Assembly (NCBI GenBank): GCA_947853245.1
Contig: CANTWP010000037.1
Coordinates: 1-10,117 of the forward strand
Reading direction: 5' to 3'
Length of the DNA: 10,117 nucleotides
Source of the DNA: an uncultured Bacilli bacterium
Lineage (GTDB): Bacteria > Bacillota_I > Bacilli_A > RF39 > UBA660
The notes beneath the pieces were generated by a model. The model saw only the letters and a program-made list of their open reading frames with translations. It ran no database searches and was not told the origin of the DNA. Below, piece by piece: positions 7,157-10,117 of the stretch (its first letter is position 1; the number at the start of each line of letters is the position of its first letter). Position numbers and translations under genes: made by a program.

Positions 7157-7191
7157 AGATATAGCATGTAAAATTGTACTATATCTTTTTT
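7157..7191 (+). terminator. Terminator after copy 2
   Basis: AGATATAG (7157-7164) and CTATATCT (7179-7186) form a perfect 8-bp stem with a partly pairable 14-base loop. It is followed by T run 7186-7191. It isolates the upstream gene from the rpsF promoter. Confidence 0.75.
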
Positions 7192-7228
7192 CATAACTAA
7201 GAAATTTTTAAATAAAATTAAAATAAGG

Positions 7229-7257
7229 TTTACAAATTCATAATTGTTTGTTATAAT
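7229..7257 (+). promoter_or_regulatory. Strong promoter of rpsF-ssb-rpsR
   Basis: TTTACA (7229-7234), a 17-base spacer and a perfect TATAAT (7252-7257). The start point is expected at about 7263-7265, giving a leader of about 65 bases. This is the best sigma-A-type promoter in the window, as expected for a ribosomal protein operon. Confidence 0.9.
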
Positions 7258-7263
7258 CTATGG

Positions 7264-7314
7264 CGAGTATGAATTTACTCCTTGCTCATCTTGGTGATGA
7301 GCCAATTAGACCAT
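7264..7314 (+). promoter_or_regulatory. Structured rpsF leader, candidate S6:S18 autoregulatory element
   Basis: Two adjacent hairpins lie between the promoter and the RBS. The first is GAGTA (7265-7269)/TACTC (7276-7280) with a 6-base loop. The second is GCTCATC (7284-7290)/GATGAGC (7296-7302) with loop TTGGT, extendable past a bulged C by TT/AA. S6:S18 leaders upstream of rpsF are known in many bacteria, and the location fits. I could not confirm the family consensus by eye, so the structure is seen but the role is inferred. Confidence 0.55.
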
Positions 7315-7328
7315 AAGGAGGTGTGGAA

Positions 7329-7619
7329 ATGAAAAACTATGAAATTATGTTTATCGTTCGTCCAACTTTATCAGAGGAAGAAATTAAGAAAGTTGCTGCT
7401 TCTTTTGAAAAAGTATTAAAAGATAATGGGGCTAAAGATATTAACGTAAAAGAAATGGGCCAAAGAGAATTAGCTTATGAAATCAAAGATTTCAAGAGTG
7501 GTTACTATTATGTAATTAATCTAACTTCTGCTGATGATAAAGCAATTAAAGAATTTGATCGTTTGGCTTTAATTAGTAATGATATTGTTCGTCATTTAGT
7601 TACTACTGTTGAAGCTTAA
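7329..7619 (+). CDS. rpsF: 30S ribosomal protein S6
   Basis: A 96-residue protein that binds the 30S platform next to S18. The family start KNYEIMFIVRP is followed by the S6 ferredoxin-like fold, with GQRELAYEIKDFKSGYYYVI in the middle and FDRLALISNDIVRHLV near the end; the length is normal. The ATG at 7329 is chosen because AGGAGG (7316-7321) is 7 bases upstream; an in-frame GTG at 7323 overlaps the end of the RBS and would add only two residues. First gene of an operon with ssb (13-base gap) and rpsR, the classic order. Confidence 0.97.
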   Translation: MKNYEIMFIVRPTLSEEEIKKVAASFEKVLKDNGAKDINVKEMGQRELAYEIKDFKSGYYYVINLTSADDKAIKEFDRLALISNDIVRHLVTTVEA

Positions 7620-7632
7620 GAAAGAGGTAAAC

Positions 7633-8097
7633 ATGAATAGAGTAATGTTAGTAGGTAGACTTACTACTAAACCAGAATTAAGATATACAGGTTCTAATTT
7701 ACCTTATTCTAGGTTTTCTATAGCGGTAAATAGAACATTTAGTAATGCTCAAGGACAGAGAGAAACTGACTTTATTAATATTGTTGTTTGGAGAAAGCAA
7801 GCAGAAAACGTTTGTAATTTCTTAAATAAAGGTAGTTTAGTTTCTGTTGAGGGTAGATTACAGACAGGAAGTTATGATGATAAGGATGGTAATAAGAGGT
7901 ATACTATGGAAGTTGTTGCTGACTCAGTTCAATTTTTAGAATCAAAGTCACAAAGTCAATCACGTAGTACTTCAGATGAACCAAGCCCTTATGACTATCA
8001 AAATGCAAGTGGAAATACTGCAGGAATGAGTGTTGCTGATGATCCTTTTGCAGATTTTGGAGATAGTGTTTCAATCGATGATAACTTCTTAGATTAA
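7633..8097 (+). CDS. ssb: Single-stranded DNA-binding protein
   Basis: A 154-residue SSB that coats single-stranded DNA in replication and repair and recruits partner enzymes through its C-terminal tip. The OB fold spans about residues 1-105: MNRVMLVGRLTTKPELRYT at the start, then FSIAVNR, DFINIVVWRKQAENV with the usual Trp, GSLVSVEGRL and YTMEVVADSVQFLE. A Ser/Gln-rich disordered linker follows. The tail reads ADDPFADFGDSV...DDNFLD, acidic but without the usual Pro-Phe end. The ATG at 7633, with AGAGG upstream, is the family start. A position between rpsF and rpsR is typical. Confidence 0.97.
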   Translation: MNRVMLVGRLTTKPELRYTGSNLPYSRFSIAVNRTFSNAQGQRETDFINIVVWRKQAENVCNFLNKGSLVSVEGRLQTGSYDDKDGNKRYTMEVVADSVQFLESKSQSQSRSTSDEPSPYDYQNASGNTAGMSVADDPFADFGDSVSIDDNFLD

Positions 8098-8114
8098 TAG
8101 GAGGAATTATAAAC

Positions 8115-8333
8115 ATGGCTGAATTTTTCAGAAAAAAGAAAAAAATTTGTCAAATGTGTGCTGGCAAAAGTGTTGACTATAAAGATGTTGAAATTATGAA
8201 AAAATATATCAGTGGTGATAAAGGTAAAATTTTACCTAGAAGAATCACTGGTGCTTGTGCAAAACATCAAAGACATATAGCTGGTGAAGTTAAAAAAGCT
8301 AGATTTATGGCTTTAATACCATTTGTTAAATAA
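8115..8333 (+). CDS. rpsR: 30S ribosomal protein S18
   Basis: A 72-residue basic protein that pairs with S6 on the 30S platform. Family motifs are VDYKDVEIMKKYIS, GKILPRRITGACAKHQR and the C-terminal ARFMALIPF. It carries CxxC at residues 12-15 and a further Cys/His set (CAKHQRH), the pattern of cysteine-containing, possibly zinc-binding, S18 forms. The RBS is AGGAGG just after the ssb stop, 17 bases between genes. Last gene of the operon. Confidence 0.97.
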   Translation: MAEFFRKKKKICQMCAGKSVDYKDVEIMKKYISGDKGKILPRRITGACAKHQRHIAGEVKKARFMALIPFVK

Positions 8334-8340
8334 TTAAATT

Positions 8341-8376
8341 AAAATTACTCTCATAATGAATGCGGGTAATTTTTTA
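8341..8376. terminator. Shared terminator between rpsR and the converging minus-strand gene
   Basis: AAAATTAC (8341-8348) pairs with GTAATTTT (8366-8373), extended inward by T-G and C-G pairs, with T run 8370-8375. On the minus strand the same hairpin is followed by TTTTAATTT, so it may stop transcripts from both sides. It overlaps the last codons of the minus-strand gene. Confidence 0.7.
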
Positions 8377-8701
8377 ATTTGTTTAGGTTATCAATTTCTT
8401 GTCTCATTTTTTCGATAGCACGTTTTAACATTTCCATTTGTTGTTTAGTGTCATCTTTATTTTCGTAATCTTCTCCAAAACCATCGTTAACAACATGACG
8501 ATTAGAACGATTAGATGTATGAGTTCTATTATTTAATACTTGTTGTTGTGCTGAATTAGTTGATAAAACCTGACCAATTAGCATGAACCAGTTTCCTAAA
8601 GAATTTTGTTCGGTCGGTGTCATTTCATCAATTAAAAGATAGCCAATGATAATAGTGCTTAAAATAAATTCGCCAGCTGGAGTGCTTGGAACTAATCTCA
8701 T
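8351..8701 (-). CDS. Small unidentified protein, hydrophobic N-terminus and coiled coil
   Basis: A 116-residue protein that I cannot assign to a named family. Residues about 9-25 (GEFILSTIIIGYLLID) are hydrophobic and could insert in or lie on the membrane. TPTEQNSLGNWFMLIGQVLSTNSAQQQ (about 29-55) looks amphipathic and helical. A polar Asn/Thr/Arg-rich linker follows, then a charged heptad-like helix (QQMEMLKRAIEKMRQEIDNLNKL) that suggests oligomerisation. The ATG (8699-8701) has an AGGTGA RBS. It lies 35 bases downstream of gpsA on the same strand and may be partly co-transcribed, though a terminator-like hairpin lies between. The gene looks intact and its codon use matches its neighbours. 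Confidence 0.7.
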   Translation of the reverse strand: MRLVPSTPAGEFILSTIIIGYLLIDEMTPTEQNSLGNWFMLIGQVLSTNSAQQQVLNNRTHTSNRSNRHVVNDGFGEDYENKDDTKQQMEMLKRAIEKMRQEIDNLNKLKNYPHSL

Positions 8702-8727
8702 GTTATCACCTATTACATTTTATGCAT

Positions 8728-8756
8728 AAAAAAATTTTAATCTTTGACGATTAAAA
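8728..8756 (-). terminator. Possible terminator at the end of gpsA
   Basis: Read on the minus strand, TTTTAATC (8756-8749), a 6-base loop and GATTAAAA (8742-8735) form a perfect 8-bp stem followed by seven U (8734-8728). The stem is almost all AU, so termination may be partial. It overlaps the gpsA stop codon at 8739-8737. Confidence 0.5.
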
Positions 8757-9711
8757 ATTTCTTTAATTTTTCGCAATCTTCATTATTAAATATTATAGAG
8801 TAGATGGTGTTAATTATTGGAATGTTAATATCGTTCTTCTTAACTAATGAGTAAATAGATTTTAAAGTATATAATCCTTCAATTGTAGTATTATTTATAT
8901 AGTTATCTATTTCTTCTTTGGTTTTCTTTTCACCAATCATTTTTCCTAGTGTATAGTTTCTACTTTTACTACTAGTGCAAGTTAAAAACAAATCTCCAAC
9001 TCCCGCAAATGAAAGAATAGTTTTTTTGTTACCACCTAATTGTTGTATTAAATATTTAATATCATGAATAGATTCGGTTATTAAAAACGCTTGTGTAGAT
9101 TCTGGTAACCCCATACCATTTATCATTCCTGATGCAATAGCGATAACATTTTTGATGGCTCCGCATATTTCTAATCCTATAGGATCTTTACTTATTCTTA
9201 ACTTAATACAATCACTTTCTAGAGCTTGTTTAATAATTTCAATAGAATTTTTATTTTTACTAGCTATAGAAAGACCAATTGGAACATCAGCAGCTACATC
9301 AATAGCAAAAGATGGGCCAGAAAGAACGGCTACATTTGTTGTATTGATATGCTTTTTTACGATATCAGTAGCAAACATATTAGTTTTTTGCTCTATACCT
9401 TTAGATGTTATACAAATATGCTGTTTTTTAGTTATATATTTTTTTAATTCGTTTATTGTGTCTTTCACAGCAATAATAGGGACAGCAATAACTATTATAT
9501 TGGAATCTAATACACACTGTTCCATATTGTTTGTGAAATTAAAACTTGTTGGGATTTTTATCCCTGGTAATTTATTGGTATAGTGTAGTTTTTCTAAATC
9601 TTCAATTTCATCTTTAAATTTACTCCATACACATATTTTGTTTTTGTTTTTTTGGAAAGCTAAAGCTAAGGCTAAACCATATGCTCCAGCACCAAGTATT
9701 GCTATATTCAT
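8737..9711 (-). CDS. gpsA: Glycerol-3-phosphate dehydrogenase [NAD(P)+]
   Basis: A 324-residue cytoplasmic enzyme that reduces dihydroxyacetone phosphate to sn-glycerol-3-phosphate, the backbone for phospholipids. The Rossmann motif GAGAYG is at residues 7-12. LPG (48-50) is the remnant of the usual N..YLPG motif, followed by VIAVP (74-78), SKGIE (103-107) and LSGPSFA (130-136). CGAIKN (183-188) contains the expected catalytic Lys187, followed by GVGDLFLTCTSSKSRN (237-252). It is slightly shorter than Bacillus or E. coli enzymes (about 340). The usual Arg of the LITRG motif is Glu213, and the usual W of GAG.W is Tyr. The ATG at 9711 has RBS GGTGAT and begins right before the Rossmann strand; an in-frame upstream ATG at 9753 lies in promoter sequence. 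Confidence 0.93.
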   Translation of the reverse strand: MNIAILGAGAYGLALALAFQKNKNKICVWSKFKDEIEDLEKLHYTNKLPGIKIPTSFNFTNNMEQCVLDSNIIVIAVPIIAVKDTINELKKYITKKQHICITSKGIEQKTNMFATDIVKKHINTTNVAVLSGPSFAIDVAADVPIGLSIASKNKNSIEIIKQALESDCIKLRISKDPIGLEICGAIKNVIAIASGMINGMGLPESTQAFLITESIHDIKYLIQQLGGNKKTILSFAGVGDLFLTCTSSKSRNYTLGKMIGEKKTKEEIDNYINNTTIEGLYTLKSIYSLVKKNDINIPIINTIYSIIFNNEDCEKLKKFLIVKD

Positions 9712-9726
9712 TTTATCACCAATGAA

Positions 9727-9754
9727 ATTATAACATGTATTTAGTATGAACAAA
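9727..9754 (-). promoter_or_regulatory. gpsA promoter (extended -10)
   Basis: On the minus strand, TG-T-TATAAT occupies 9735-9727, a full extended -10. A weak -35, TTTGTT, lies at 9754-9749 with a 16-base spacer. The leader before the ATG at 9711 would be only about 10 bases, containing the GGTGAT RBS. Confidence 0.65.
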
Positions 9755-9793
9755 CAAAAATTGTTAAAAAAATAAAAAAAAGTTAAAAAAGTG

Positions 9794-9822
9794 TTGATTT
9801 TTTTTCAAAAATTTAATATAAT
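9794..9822 (+). promoter_or_regulatory. rpsJ (S10 operon) promoter
   Basis: TTGATT (9794-9799), a 17-base spacer that is mostly A and T, and TATAAT (9817-9822). It diverges from the gpsA promoter within about 60 bases. The predicted start at about 9829 gives a leader of roughly 128 bases. Confidence 0.8.
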
Positions 9823-9828
9823 TTTGTA

Positions 9829-9942
9829 TGTGTGGCATGCATTGATGTGTGAGGTTGCCGATACACGAGGATAAGTTGTTATATAACTTAAAATCGATAT
9901 CGGGTTTTTACACGGAGCTAGTCTATACAATGATATAGGCGA
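9829..9942 (+). promoter_or_regulatory. Structured rpsJ leader with attenuator-like alternative pairings
   Basis: Early stem: GTGT-GGCA (9830-9837) with TGCC (9856-9859) and ACAC (9863-9866), with GAT bulged. Competing stem: CCGATA (9858-9863) with TATCGG (9898-9903), followed by G-TTTTT. The hairpin TAAGTT (9872-9877)/AACTTA (9885-9890) is nested within the competing stem. A last hairpin, GTCTATA (9921-9927)/TATAGGC (9934-9940), lies just before the RBS. The first two share bases and exclude one another, as in antiterminator/terminator pairs. S10 operons are commonly autoregulated (by L4 in E. coli); the regulator here is unknown. Confidence 0.55.
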
Positions 9943-9956
9943 AGGGAGGATACAAT

Positions 9957-10117
9957 ATGTCTAAAACTAAAGTTCGTATCAAGTTGAAATCATTTGAACA
10001 CAAGAATTTAGATACTGCTTGTGCAAAAATCGTTGAAACTGTAAAGAGAACAGGGGGAGAAGTTAGCGGACCAGTTCCACTACCTACAGAAATTGAAAAA
10101 ATTACAATTTTAAGAGC
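9957..10117 (+). CDS. rpsJ: 30S ribosomal protein S10, 5' part
   Basis: The first 53 codons are present, and the gene runs off the right edge. S10 is a 30S head protein and, as NusE, a partner of NusB in antitermination. The visible KVRIKLKSFEHKNLDTACAK, KIVETVKRTGGEVSGPVPLPTE and KITILR are the hallmark S10 pattern. The ATG at 9957 has a GGGAGG RBS (9944-9949). rpsJ normally opens the long S10-spc ribosomal protein cluster, so rplC and further genes are expected beyond the window. Confidence 0.96.
   Translation, partial: MSKTKVRIKLKSFEHKNLDTACAKIVETVKRTGGEVSGPVPLPTEIEKITILR

Noticed and set aside
7904..8116. Minus-strand open frame opposite the ssb 3' end
   Set aside because: It is antisense to the SSB tail and has no ribosome binding site or domain.
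9152..9583. Plus-strand open frames opposite gpsA (also 9226-9447)
   Set aside because: Both lie within gpsA, which has clear family motifs on the minus strand.
9753..9753. Upstream starts for gpsA (9753), ychF (5105), ssb (7609), parB (2461) and rpsF (7323)
   Set aside because: Each adds residues before the conserved family N-terminus and lacks a correctly spaced ribosome binding site.
1..10117. CRISPR array, insertion sequence, prophage, tRNA or rRNA
   Set aside because: I saw no regularly spaced repeats, transposase or integrase motifs, or tRNA/rRNA-like sequence.

Overview
The window is AT-rich chromosomal DNA from a low-GC Gram-positive bacterium of the Bacilli/Erysipelotrichia/Mollicutes-related kind. 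The evidence is strong A/T bias at third codon positions, AGGAGG-type ribosome binding sites, Firmicutes-style promoters (TTTACA-17-TATAAT, extended -10 TGnTATAAT), and the neighbourhood parA-parB-DUF951 ... ychF-rpsF-ssb-rpsR, which resembles the origin-proximal soj-spo0J-yyzM-yyaF-rpsF-ssb-rpsR block of Bacillus. Tryptophan is encoded by TGG throughout and no gene needs TGA as a sense codon, so the Mycoplasma code is not indicated. The exact lineage cannot be fixed from the sequence alone; an uncultured gut Bacilli group is a guess.

Layout. (1) 2-976: the 3' part of ftsH, with an unusual C-terminal Rho_N/SAP-like tail and a terminator overlapping its stop codon. (2) 1028-1588: a broken gene for a membrane-anchored surface protein. 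(3) 1654-5064: parA, parB, a DUF951 gene and an AbgT-family transporter, tightly packed and probably one transcript. (4) 5065-6253: ychF with its own promoter. (5) 6300-7191: a second, also broken, member of the membrane-anchored family, sharing its upstream 18-base block, RBS region and membrane anchor with copy 1 but not its C-terminal domain. (6) 7229-8376: the rpsF-ssb-rpsR operon with a strong promoter, a structured 5' leader and a terminator. (7) Minus strand, 9711 to 8351: gpsA followed by a small unidentified gene. (8) 9794-10117: promoter, structured leader and first 53 codons of rpsJ, the usual first gene of the S10 ribosomal protein operon.

Most of the content is core housekeeping: membrane protein quality control (FtsH), chromosome segregation (ParAB), ribosome-associated ATPase (YchF), ribosomal proteins S6, S18 and S10, SSB, and phospholipid precursor synthesis (GpsA). 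The points most worth a second look are the two disrupted paralogues with a shared anchor module, both broken after the membrane segment; the attenuator-like fold in the rpsJ leader; the AbgT transporter lacking two family active-site residues; the SSB that does not end in the usual Pro-Phe; and the FtsH tail. I see no clear undescribed multi-gene system.
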